Counted from the stretch's first letter, positions 9,927 to 17,346 are shown. The stretch: DNA of 22,500 nt from Cryptomeria japonica (GCF_030272615.1 NW_026729178.1:85001-107500); one strand, 5' to 3'. Notes: generated by a model not told the origin, from the sequence alone. Translations and numbers: made by a program.

Positions 9927-10332
9927 AAGTGTGCTCCAAAGCTCTCTCCAGCTGCGTGCACCTGCCCCGGCCGCGCACCCGGCCCCGCCCAGCTTCGCTC
10001 ACCTGTCCCGGGCGTCTGGTGCGGAACCTTAGAGTAAGAAACATCACCGTGCACCTTGGCCAACGTGCGCGACTCGACCGAGCGCGCACTGGCCGAGGTG
10101 CACACCGATTTCACCTGGGTGCGCGCGCAGCACCTCGGGCGCACCGGGGTGCGCGCACAACGCCCGGGTTGCACCGTGGCCTGTGTGCTCGGGGTGCCTC
10201 GGGTGCGCGCTCGGTGTCGCCCCCGCGCGCGCGGTAGTGCGGGCAGCGCACCCCGGCCCGGCCCGGCCCCGACGAGAACGCAAACGGGCAAAAGGTTTAT
10301 TCAAATAGCATTGCGACGCCCGGCGAAAAACT
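9927..10332. other. GC-rich spacer beyond the 3' end of 5S copy 2
   Basis: Counterpart of 1991-2396, differing by three substitutions that I can see (10069, 10195 and 10317). Confidence 0.7.
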
Positions 10333-10338
10333 AAAAAA
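10326..10338 (-). terminator. Pol III terminator of 5S copy 2
   Basis: Same arrangement as copy 1: six T at the gene end (10338-10333) and a second run of five T (10330-10326) just beyond. Confidence 0.85.
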
Positions 10339-10456
10339 GGGTGCAACACCGGGACTTCCCGGGAGGTCACCCATCCCAGTACTACTCCGGCCCAAGCGCG
10401 CTTAACTGCGGAGTTCTGATGGGATCCGGTGCACTAATGCTGGTATGATCGCACCC
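10337..10456 (-). rRNA. 5S ribosomal RNA gene, copy 2
   Basis: Second full-length 5S gene, exactly 7936 bp from copy 1 and with identical flanks, so it arose by duplication of the surrounding 7.9-kb block. The only difference is gene base 19 (window position 10438), A instead of G, in the 5' strand of helix II. A, intermediate and C boxes are unchanged. An intact T-run terminator follows. Both copies appear competent for TFIIIA/Pol III transcription as judged by sequence alone. Confidence 0.97.
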
Positions 10457-10486
10457 GTTATGAGCTTGTCGCAGTGTGTACTTAGC
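10457..10486 (-). promoter_or_regulatory. 5S upstream promoter region, copy 2
   Basis: Sequence identical to the region upstream of copy 1, with the TAAGTA box about 28 bp upstream and C at -1. Confidence 0.45.
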
Positions 10487-10866
10487 AAACCGCGACCCAC
10501 GTGCGAATCCACCCCGGCCACCCACCCCCGTCGAGGTGCACACCCTCCCTCGCGAAGTGCGCCCCGTTCGCCAAGTGTGAGCCCTGCCCGGGTGCGCGCA
10601 CCTTGCTAGGGCGTCGGGTGTGCACCCGGCCCGGCCTACGTGCGTGCACCTGGAGGGGGCGTCGTGTGCGTGCAGTGTCCCGTCTGCAACGCGGTGCCCA
10701 CACACCACCTCGGGCGCAACGACCTGCGCTCACATGTGGGCCGAGTGCACCTTGGTGCATGTTCGGGGCGCCTCGGGTGCACGCTCGATCTTGCCCCGGT
10801 GCACCAAGGCGCTCGGTTTGCCCCGGGTGCGCACTTGGTGCAAGGTGGGCACCCAAAATAGGGATC
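10487..10866. other. GC-rich spacer upstream of 5S copy 2
   Basis: Counterpart of 2551-2930, otherwise identical by eye. Confidence 0.65.
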
Positions 10867-11188
10867 AAGCACCAAAACACAAGTTTCGGGATGCAAAATG
10901 GGACCCAAGGACCACAAATGCGTTCCAAGACCCATGATGGGTCCACGAGAACAAAAATGTGTTCCGAGACTTAATAAACAAATATTGGGTTTTAGGAGAA
11001 GAAACATGCTCTGATGCCCAAAACGAGAATCGACCCCGAAAAGGCCACAGGCCAAAAGTGGGATGCGAGACAAAAAAAAATGGGACCCGAGGACCAAAAT
11101 TGGGTTCCCAGGTCGAAGACAGGGCAACCGGACAAGAAACGACCTCTAAGGCTCGAAATGAGTCCCGACGACTAAAACTTGACAAGAA
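10867..11188. repeat. A-rich degenerate short repeats, copy 2
   Basis: Counterpart of 2931-3252; I see no difference between the two. Confidence 0.65.
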
Positions 11189-12900
11189 GCACCCATCAGG
11201 CACCCAACTCGACACCCATGGGATGCCGACCCACCCGGGCTTCCACCTAGCACACCTTGGCACCCACCCACCCTCGCACCCAACCTCGCACCCAACTTAG
11301 CACCTTTGAACCCACATTGGCACTCACCCTGACCCTGGCACCTTGGAACCCACATTGGCACTCACCTTGACCCTGGCACCCACCTTTGCACTCACCTTGG
11401 GACCCACCCTGGCTCCCACCTCGGCACCCACCCAGACACCCACCTTGGTTCCTTGGCACCCACCTTGGATCCTTGGCACCCACCCCGACACCCACCTTGG
11501 CACGCAACTTGGCTACTTGCCACCCACCTTGGCTCCTTGACGCCCACCCCGACAACCACCCCGTGACCTACCCTGGCTAGGGTTGGTGCACACCCACCCT
11601 GGTGCCCACCTTGGCACCCACCCTATGACCCACCTTGGCACGCACCTTAGTACCCACCCCGTTACCCACCCTAGGACCCACCCCGTGACCCACCTTGGCC
11701 AGGGTGGGTGCACCCACCCTGGTGCCCACCTTGGCACCCACCCATCCTAGCACCCAGCCTGTGACCGGGCTTGGAACCCAACCTTGCACCCGCACCCGTC
11801 TTGGCCAGTGTGGGTGCGCACCCATCCTGGCACCCACGTTGTGACACACCCTTTAACCCACGCACCCTAGCACCCACGTTGGCACCCACCTTGGAACCCA
11901 ACCTAGCAACTTGGCACCCACCCCGTGACCCACCTTGGCATCCACCATAGCAGTCGCCGACTTGGCACCCACCTCGGCACCCACCTTGACACTTGTGGAC
12001 CCACCTTGCCACTCACCCTAGCATCGACCCATCCTAGCACCCACCCTGGCACCTTTGCACCCTAGCACTCACCCATCCTAGCACCTAACCTGTGACCCAC
12101 CTTGACACTCACCCTCGCACCCACCTTGGAACCCAACCTAGCACCCACCCACCCTGACACCAACCCTAGCACCTACCCACCCTTGCACCCACCCTGTGAC
12201 CCATCTTGGCACCCACCCATCCTACCACTCAACCTATCACCCACCTTCTCACCCACCTTGGCATCCACCTTAGCACCCACCCACACTGGCACCTTGGCAC
12301 CCACCTCGGGCAAGGTGGGTGCACACCCACCCTGGCACCCAATTTAGAACCCACCGAGCATGTTACCCACCTTGGCACCCACATTGCAGCCCACCCTAGT
12401 ACCCACCCTATGACCCACATTGGCATCCACACCCTAGCACCCAGGCACCTCGACACCCGCCTTGACACCCACCCTAGCACTGAACCTGTGACCCACCTTG
12501 GAACTCACCCTAGAACCCACCCACCCTGTGAACCACCTTGGCATCCACCTTAGCACCCACCCACCTTGGCACCCACTCTAGCACTCACCCATCCTAACAC
12601 CCAACTTGTTACCCACCTTGGCACCCGCCCTCGCGTCCACCTTGAAACCCACCCTAGCACCCACCCACGCAGGAGCCCACCTTGGCACCCAACCTAACAC
12701 CCACGCATCCTGGCACCCAACTTGTGACCCACCTTGGAACCCACCCTAGTACCCACCTTTGAACCCACTATATCACCAACCCACCTTGGCACCCACCCTA
12801 TGACCCTCTTTGGAATCCACCCTAGCACGCACCCACCCTGGCACCCACCATGGAGCGCACCCTAGCACCCACCCACCTCGGCACGCACCTCAACACCCAC
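11189..12900. repeat. CACCC-rich minisatellite, full-length copy
   Basis: The same array, about 1.7 kb long. Its first 523 bp match 3253-3775, and the remainder is more degenerate, with (CACCC)n and CCTAGCACCCACCC variants. Strong strand asymmetry (C/A/T on plus, G-rich on minus) suggests G-quadruplex or i-motif potential and possible polymerase pausing. The translations, all Thr/Pro/His or Gly/Trp/Val, are artefacts of the repeat. Confidence 0.88.
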
Positions 12901-13098
12901 CTTGGTGTGCGCACTGCGCCAACCTCTCAAAGACCCTATGTGGTGCGCTCCAAAGTGTACACCTTTGGTGCGCTCCAAGGTGCGCACCTTTGGTGCACAC
13001 CGAGGTGCACACCAAAGTGTGCACCGAGGTGAGCACCAAAGTGCACTCCAGGGTGCACACCAAGGCGTGCACCTTTGGTGCGGTCAATGCAAACGAAT
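12901..13098. repeat. Transition: GTGCGC repeats and a promoterless unit fragment
   Basis: 12906-12947 contains a fragment of the promoter-unit spacer (GCGCACTGCGCCAACC, then CAAAGACCCT) without a promoter core. GTGCGCTCCAAGGTGCGCACCTTTGGTGC-like repeats follow and lead into the first Pol I promoter. It looks like an eroded edge unit of the class-A array. Confidence 0.6.
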
Positions 13099-13206
13099 TC
13101 GGAAGTTGGGGTCGATGTCCTAATCGCTGCTGCAGACTACACGTATGAGAATCGGACAAATAGCTTTATATAGGGGAGGTGTTGCGTTTGATGGGTCGAC
13201 TCCCCT
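13099..13206 (+). promoter_or_regulatory. Pol I spacer promoter A1
   Basis: Core TATATAGGGG at 13167-13176, matching the plant Pol I initiation motif; by analogy with Arabidopsis the start would be the last A of TATATA (13172). Upstream lies TCGGAAGTTGGGGTCGATGTCC (13099), ending 47 bp before the core, and a conserved AATCGGACAAATAGC just before it. This copy alone has an extra T (GCTTTATATAG) before the core. AGGGGAG (13172-13178) pairs with CTCCCCT (13200-13206). Confidence 0.68.
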
Positions 13207-13254
13207 GGTTGTGTGCACTGCACCAACTTCAAAGACCCTGTCTTGTTTAAGAAG

Positions 13255-13363
13255 TCAAAAGTTGGGGTGGATGTCCTAATCATTGCTGCAGTCTACGCAT
13301 GTATGAGAATCAGACAAATAGCTTATATAGGGGAGGTGTTGCATTCGGTGGGTTGACTCCCCT
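13255..13363 (+). promoter_or_regulatory. Pol I spacer promoter A2
   Basis: Core 13324-13333, 157 bp after A1. The upstream element is degraded to TCAAAAGTTGGGGTGG (13255) and lies 69 bp from the core. The start-site hairpin is closed by CTCCCCT at 13357-13363. Confidence 0.66.
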
Positions 13364-13474
13364 GGTTGTGCGCACTGCGCCAACCTCAAAGACCCCGCAT
13401 AGCAGAAGAAGTCGGAAGTCGGATTTTGGTGAGCACCAAGGCGTGCACCTTTGGTGCGGTCAACGCAGACGAAT

Positions 13475-13583
13475 TCAGAAGTTGGGGTGGATGTCCTAAT
13501 CGTTGTTGCAGGCTACACATGTATGAGAATCAGACAAATAGCTTATATAGGGGAGGTGTTGGGTTTGATGGGTCAACTCCCTT
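13475..13583 (+). promoter_or_regulatory. Pol I spacer promoter A3
   Basis: Core 13544-13553. The unit is 220 bp instead of 157 bp because about 63 bp of GTGCACC-type sequence is inserted before the upstream element (13475). The hairpin arm reads CTCCCTT (13577-13583), which keeps pairing through one G-U. Confidence 0.66.
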
Positions 13584-13631
13584 GGTTGTGCGCATTACGC
13601 CAACCTCAAAGACCTTGTTTTCGTTAAGAAG

Positions 13632-13740
13632 TCAAAAGTTGGGGTCAATGTCCTAATGGCTCCTGCAGGCTACACATGTATGAGAATCGGACAAATAGCT
13701 TATATAGGGGAGGTGTTGGGTTTGATGGGTCGACTCCCCT
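13632..13740 (+). promoter_or_regulatory. Pol I spacer promoter A4
   Basis: Core 13701-13710, with the upstream element at 13632 (69-bp spacing). Hairpin arm CTCCCCT at 13734-13740. Confidence 0.66.
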
Positions 13741-13788
13741 GGTTGTGCGCATTACGTCAACCTCAAAGACCTTGTTTTCGTTAAGAAG

Positions 13789-13897
13789 TCAAAAGTTGGG
13801 GTCGATGTCCTAATTGCTCCTGTAGACTACACATGTATGAGAATCAGACAAATAGCTTATATAGGGGAGGTGTTGGGTTTGATGGGTTGACTCCCCT
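13789..13897 (+). promoter_or_regulatory. Pol I spacer promoter A5
   Basis: Core 13858-13867, upstream element at 13789, hairpin arm 13891-13897. Nearly identical to A4, 157 bp away. Confidence 0.66.
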
Positions 13898-13945
13898 AGT
13901 TGTTCGCATTACACCAACCTCAAAGACCTTGTTTTCGTTTAGAAG

Positions 13946-14054
13946 CCGAAAGTTGGGGTCGATGTCCTAATTGCTCCTGCAGGCTACGCATGTATGAGAA
14001 TCAGACAAATAGCTTATATAGGGGAGGTGTTGGGTTTGATGGGTCGACTCCCCT
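13946..14054 (+). promoter_or_regulatory. Pol I spacer promoter A6
   Basis: Core 14015-14024, upstream element CCGAAAGTTGGGGTCG at 13946, hairpin arm 14048-14054. It is the last class-A unit before the 52-bp satellite. Confidence 0.66.
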
Positions 14055-14170
14055 GGTTGTGCGCATTGCGCCAACCTCAAAGACCCTGCATTGCGGATGA
14101 AGTCGAAAGTCAGAGTTTGGTGTGCTACAAGGTGTGGTCGAAGGTGCTCACCTAGGTGTGCACCTTTGGA

Positions 14171-14697
14171 GCACAGGAAAAGTGCCCTCCAAAAGTGCGC
14201 ACCTTTGGAGTGCACAAAAGTGCCCTCCAAAAGTGCGCACCTTTGGAGCGCAGAAAAGTGCCCTCCAAAAAGTGCCCTCCAAAAGTGCGCACCTTTGGAG
14301 CGCAGAAAAGTGCCCTCCAAAAAGTGCCCTCCAAAAGTGCGCACCTTTGGAGCGCAGAAAAGTGCCCTCCAAAAAGTGCCCTCCAAAAGTGCGCACCTTT
14401 GGAGCGCAGAAAAGTGCCCTCCAAAAAGTGCCCTCCAAAAGTGCGCACCTTTGGAGCGCAGAAAAGTGCCCTCCAAAAAGTGCCCTCCAAAAGTGCGCAC
14501 CTTTGGAGCGCAGAAAAGTGCCCTCCAAAAAGTGCCCTCCAAAAGTGCGCACCTTTGGAGCGCAGAAAAGTGCCCTCCAAAAAGTGCCCTCCAAAAGTGC
14601 GCACCTTTGGAGCGCAGAAAAGTGCCCTCCAAAAAGTGCCCTCCAAAAGTGCGCACCTTTGGAGCGCAGAAAAGTGCCCTCCAAAAGTGCGCACTTT
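14171..14697. repeat. 52-bp tandem satellite
   Basis: The landmark CGCACCTTTGGAGCGCAG recurs at 14236, 14288, 14340, 14392, 14444, 14496, 14548, 14600 and 14652, exactly 52 bp apart, with essentially no substitutions in the core, so expansion is recent. Each unit holds two AAGTGCCCTCCAAAA-type blocks and the near-palindrome CCAAAAGTGCGCACCTTTGG (one mismatched pair). Because 52 is not a multiple of three and no stop occurs, several frames on both strands stay open. These are not genes. The units have no unique spacers, so this is not a CRISPR array. Confidence 0.95.
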
Positions 14698-14738
14698 TGG
14701 TGCGCACCAAGGCGCTGGTTCGGTCGTTGCAGGCGAGT

Positions 14739-14846
14739 TCGGAAGTTGGGGTCGATGTCCTGAGCGGAGGTGCAAACTACACAGGTGTCGGAATCGGACA
14801 AATAGCTTATATAGGGGAGGTGTATGCTTCGATGGGTCGACTCCCC
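14739..14846 (+). promoter_or_regulatory. Pol I spacer promoter B1
   Basis: Core 14808-14817, upstream element TCGGAAGTTGGGGTCGATGT at 14739 (69-bp spacing). Class B reads GAGGTGTATGCTTCG after the core instead of GAGGTGTTG. Hairpin arm CTCCCC at 14841-14846. Confidence 0.68.
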
Positions 14847-15049
14847 AGGTTGAGCGCACCGCGCCAACCTCAAAGACCCTACGGTATGGATGAAGTCGGA
14901 AGTTGGGTCCGATGACCGATTCGATTAGTAGGTATGCTCATGAGGTCGGAATTTGGGTCCGATGACCTGCCATGTGCAGGAAGGCGAATGTTGACACTGT
15001 GCGTTGCAAGGTGCACACCAAGGCGCTGGTGCGGTCTTTTTAGTCGAGT

Positions 15050-15157
15050 TCGGAAGTTGGGGTCGATGTCCTGATCGGAGGTGCAAGCTACACAGGTGTG
15101 GGAATCGGACAAATAGCTTATATAGGGGAGGTGTATGCTTCGTTGGGTCGACTCCCC
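15050..15157 (+). promoter_or_regulatory. Pol I spacer promoter B2
   Basis: Core 15119-15128, 311 bp after B1. Upstream element at 15050, hairpin arm at 15152-15157. Confidence 0.68.
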
Positions 15158-15360
15158 GGGTTGAGCGCACCGCGCCAACCTCAAAGACCCTACGGTATGG
15201 ATGAAGTCGGAAGTTGGGTCCGATGACCGATTCGATATGTAGGCATACTCGCGAGGTCGGAATTTGGGTCCGATGACCTGCCACGTGCAGGAAGGCGAAT
15301 GTTGGCACTGTGCGTTGCAAGGTGCGCACCAAGGCGCTGGTTCGGTCGTTGGAGGCGAGT

Positions 15361-15468
15361 TCGGAAGTTGGGGTCGATGTCTTGATCGGAGGTGCAAACT
15401 ACACAGGTGTGGGAATCGGACAAATAGCTTATATAGGGGAGGTGTATGCTTCGTTGGGTCGACTCCCC
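15361..15468 (+). promoter_or_regulatory. Pol I spacer promoter B3
   Basis: Core 15430-15439, again 311 bp on. Upstream element at 15361, hairpin arm at 15463-15468. Confidence 0.68.
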
Positions 15469-15671
15469 GGGTTGAGCGCACCGCGCCAACCTCAAAGACC
15501 CTACGGTATGGATGAAGTCGGAAGTTGGGTCCGATGACCGATTCGATATGTAGGCATACTCGCGAGGTCGGAATTTGGGTCCGATGACCTGCCATGTGCA
15601 GGAAGGCGAATGTTGGGACTGTGCGTCGCAAGGTGCGCACCAAGGCGCTGGTGCCGTCGTTGCAGTCGAGT

Positions 15672-15779
15672 TCGGAAGTTGGGGTCGATGTCCTGGTCAG
15701 AGGTGCAAACTACACAGGTGTGGGAATCGGACAAATAGCTTATATAGGGGAGGTGTATGCTTCGATGGGTCGACTCCCT
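15672..15779 (+). promoter_or_regulatory. Pol I spacer promoter B4
   Basis: Core 15741-15750, upstream element at 15672. The hairpin arm reads CTCCCT (15774-15779), so the outer pair becomes G-U. Confidence 0.68.
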
Positions 15780-15825
15780 GGGTTGAGCGCACCGCGCCAA
15801 CCTCAAAGACCCTACAGTATGGATG

Positions 15826-16175
15826 AAGTCGGAAGTTGGGTCCGATGACCGATTCGATACGTAGGCATATTGGCGAGGTCTGAATTTGTGTCCGATGACC
15901 TGCCATGCGCAGGAAGGCGGAATTTGGGTCCGATGACCGAGTTGATGGCGTGCCATGCGCAGAAAGGCGGAATTTGGGTCCGATGACCGAGTTGATGTTG
16001 ATGGCCCGCCATGCACAGGAAGGCGGAATTTGGGTCCGATGACCGATTTGAAGGCGTGCCATACGCAAAAAGGCGGAGTTTGGGTCCGATGACCGAGTTG
16101 ATATTGATGGCCCGCCATGCGCAGGAAGGCGGAATTTGGGTCCGATGACCTGACATACGCATGGAGTCCGACTCG
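15826..16175. repeat. Tandem upstream-element (enhancer-like) array
   Basis: Consensus GGCGGAATTTGGGTCCGATG followed by ACC, at about 15828, 15878, 15916, 15966, 16022, 16072 and 16128, about 38-57 bp apart, separated by GTTGATG(TTGATG)GC-type and GCCATGCGCAGGAAGG spacers. Each unit resembles the upstream promoter element TCGGAAGTTGGGGTCGATGT but has no TATATAGGGG. In Xenopus, enhancer repeats derived from the Pol I upstream domain sit between spacer promoters and the gene promoter. The position and build here are analogous, but function is inference. Confidence 0.65.
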
Positions 16176-16216
16176 GGGGCCGATGTTCGATTCGATGACT
16201 TGCATTGTGGGTAAAG

Positions 16217-16321
16217 TCGGAAGTTGTGGTCTTTGACCCGATTCGATGACCAGACTTCGGCTGCTTGAGAATCGGACAAATAACTTATATAGGGGAGGTA
16301 GTGTTCTCGAGCATCCTCCCC
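16217..16321 (+). promoter_or_regulatory. Pol I promoter C1
   Basis: Core 16286-16295 in the context GGACAAATAACTTATATAGG (class C has AACTT where classes A and B have AGCTT). Upstream element TCGGAAGTTGTGG at 16217, 69 bp from the core. AGGGGAGG at the start pairs with CCTCCCC at 16315-16321, a different downstream arm from classes A and B. Confidence 0.66.
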
Positions 16322-16419
16322 CCGTGCCCGTTTATGTCGATTGATGCTGGTGCTCGACTGGTTGGAGCGCTCGGATGCAAAAATCTTGCACCAGGATTTA
16401 TCGATTGTGATGGACACGG
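16322..16419 (+). other. Predicted stem-loop SL1 after promoter C1
   Basis: Arms 16322-16353 and 16388-16419 (32 nt each). Outer clamp CCGTG/CACGG; inner stem TCGATTGATGCTGGTGC against GCACCAGGATTTATCGA, with 14 Watson-Crick pairs, one G-U and two mismatches. The 34-nt loop carries CGCTCGGAT (16368-16376). It would be in the first ~130 nt of the transcript. Confidence 0.6.
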
Positions 16420-16441
16420 CAAGTCTCCTGATTGCTATGCA

Positions 16442-16562
16442 GGAGCTCATCGTGAATCTCTATGCGGCCTTGGTATGGACTCGACCTGCGGAATGGTTCG
16501 GCAATGGTAGTCGCTCCAACACGTCCTTGCAATGGCCACAGAGGTGATTCGACTAGAGCTCC
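16442..16562 (+). other. Second inverted repeat SL2, unit C1
   Basis: GGAGCTC (16442-16448) and GAGCTCC (16556-16562) pair perfectly. Inside them GAATC (16454-16458) pairs with GATTC (16546-16550), leaving 5-nt gaps on both sides, which gives a symmetric internal loop. Confidence 0.5.
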
Positions 16563-16658
16563 AGTCTAGCTTTTGGGTTGCTTGGCGGACTGGTATAGCC
16601 GCGATCGAGTTCCGGCCATGAACGTTTTAGATAGCTCTTGGGCTTTCTGGGACGGAAG

Positions 16659-16761
16659 TCGGAAGTTTGGGCTGTTGTCCGATTTGATGACCATTCTTCG
16701 GATGTGTGAGAATCGGACAAATAACTTATATAGGGGACTGTGTTGTCTCACGCAGCCCCCT
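16659..16761 (+). promoter_or_regulatory. Pol I promoter C2
   Basis: Core 16727-16736, upstream element TCGGAAGTTTGGGC at 16659 (68 bp). The start region has changed to AGGGGACTG (16732-16740), and the downstream arm has changed with it to CAGCCCCCT (16753-16761), preserving eight of nine pairs. Confidence 0.66.
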
Positions 16762-16860
16762 CCGTGCCCCTCTATCTCGACCGATGTTGGTGCTTGAAAG
16801 GGTTGGGATCGCTCGGATTTATAAACGTGCACCACCATTTGTCGAGTGTGAGGGACGCGG
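16762..16860 (+). other. Predicted stem-loop SL1 after promoter C2
   Basis: Arms 16762-16793 and 16829-16860, again 32 nt each, with primary sequence differing from the C1 copy. Clamp CCGTG/CGCGG (one G-U); inner arm CTCGACCGATGTTGGTGC against GCACCACCATTTGTCGAG. Loop 35 nt with CGCTCGGAT at 16810-16818. Confidence 0.6.
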
Positions 16861-16881
16861 CAGGTCTCCTAAATGCTATGC

Positions 16882-17004
16882 GGGCGCTCTCTGAGAATCT
16901 CTATCCGGCCTCGACACAGACTAGTCTTGCTGAATGGTTTGGCACTGGTAGTCGATCCAACACGTCGTTGTTGTGGCCGCCTAGGCGATTCGATTCGAGC
17001 CCCC
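16882..17004 (+). other. Second inverted repeat SL2, unit C2
   Basis: GGGCGCTC (16882-16889) opposite GAGCCCCC (16997-17004), six of eight pairs. Then GAATC (16895-16899) with GATTC (16987-16991), with 5-nt gaps on each side as in unit C1. Confidence 0.42.
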
Positions 17005-17147
17005 GTCTAGCTTTTGGGTTGCTTGGCGGATTTTGCCCTATCCACAAGTGAGCTCGGTCCCTAAACGTTCGAGAAACCCGATTGCTATGCGCCGACTCTC
17101 TTTCTTGCGAGCCTCCATCTAGCTTTTGGGTCTCTACGGAACGGAAG

Positions 17148-17252
17148 TCGGAATCTGGGACCGTTGTTTGATTCGACGAGGCAGACTACGGTTGTGCGAG
17201 AATCGGACAAATAACTTATATAGGGGAGGTGTTGACTGGAGCATTCTCCCCC
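17148..17252 (+). promoter_or_regulatory. Pol I promoter C3, probable 35S pre-rRNA promoter
   Basis: Core TATATAGGGG at 17217-17226 and upstream element TCGGAATCTGGGACCG at 17148 (69 bp). The presumed start is A17222. It is the last such core before the window end; I find no TATATA in 17227-22500. It is therefore the best candidate for the gene promoter driving 18S-5.8S-26S, and everything to the right would be 5' ETS. AGGGGAG (17222-17228) can pair with CTCCCC (17246-17251). An alternative is that processing or another promoter type lies nearer to 18S outside the window. Confidence 0.65.
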
Positions 17253-17346
17253 GTGCCCCTCTAACTCGACCAATGCTGGCGCTCGAACGGTGGTAGCGCT
17301 CGGATTTTCATTGAGCGCCAGCATTGGTCGATTTAGAGGGGCATGC
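17251..17346 (+). other. Predicted stem-loop SL1 after promoter C3
   Basis: The strongest of the three. CCCCTCTAACTCGACCAATG, continuing to CTGGCGCTC (17256-17284), is the reverse complement of 17313-17341 with a single mismatch. Pairs extend outward to about 17252/17345 with one G-U. The loop includes CGCTCGGAT (17297-17305). It begins 29 nt after the presumed start site, at the head of the pre-rRNA. Confidence 0.75.

Larger units (their letters stand above)
7863..11711. repeat. IGS higher-order repeat, copy 2
   Basis: Near-identical second copy of 1-3775. Compared with copy 1 it has extra 128-bp-type subrepeat material between about 8410 and 8640, which accounts for a 74-bp net length gain. 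At 11711 it continues into more CACCC repeats, whereas copy 1 jumps back to the palindrome array at the matching point. Confidence 0.93.
14698..15825. repeat. Class-B promoter repeat array, 311-bp units
   Basis: Each unit has a GTGCGCACCAAGGCGCTGGT lead-in, the promoter, GCGCCAACCTCAAAGACCCT, then two core-less copies of the upstream element (GTCGGAAGTTGGGTCCGATG and GGTCGGAATTTGGGTCCGAT) about 50 bp apart, and a GCCATGTGCAGGAAGGCGAA tail. Cores at 14808, 15119, 15430 and 15741 give an exact 311-bp period. Confidence 0.85.

Noticed and set aside
12102-12553. Thr/Pro/His-rich frames in the CACCC tract as a cell-wall-type protein
   Set aside because: The peptide repeats only reflect the CACCC minisatellite. 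The frames are interrupted by stops at irregular intervals and have no signal peptide.
14171-14697. CRISPR-like regular repeats
   Set aside because: No unique spacers lie between the repeats, there are no cas genes, and the context is plant nuclear rDNA.
14091-14915. Frames of 213-274 codons in the 52-bp satellite
   Set aside because: The 52-bp period cycles through all three frames without a stop, giving the same peptide motifs in each plus and minus frame. This is a satellite, not a repeat protein.
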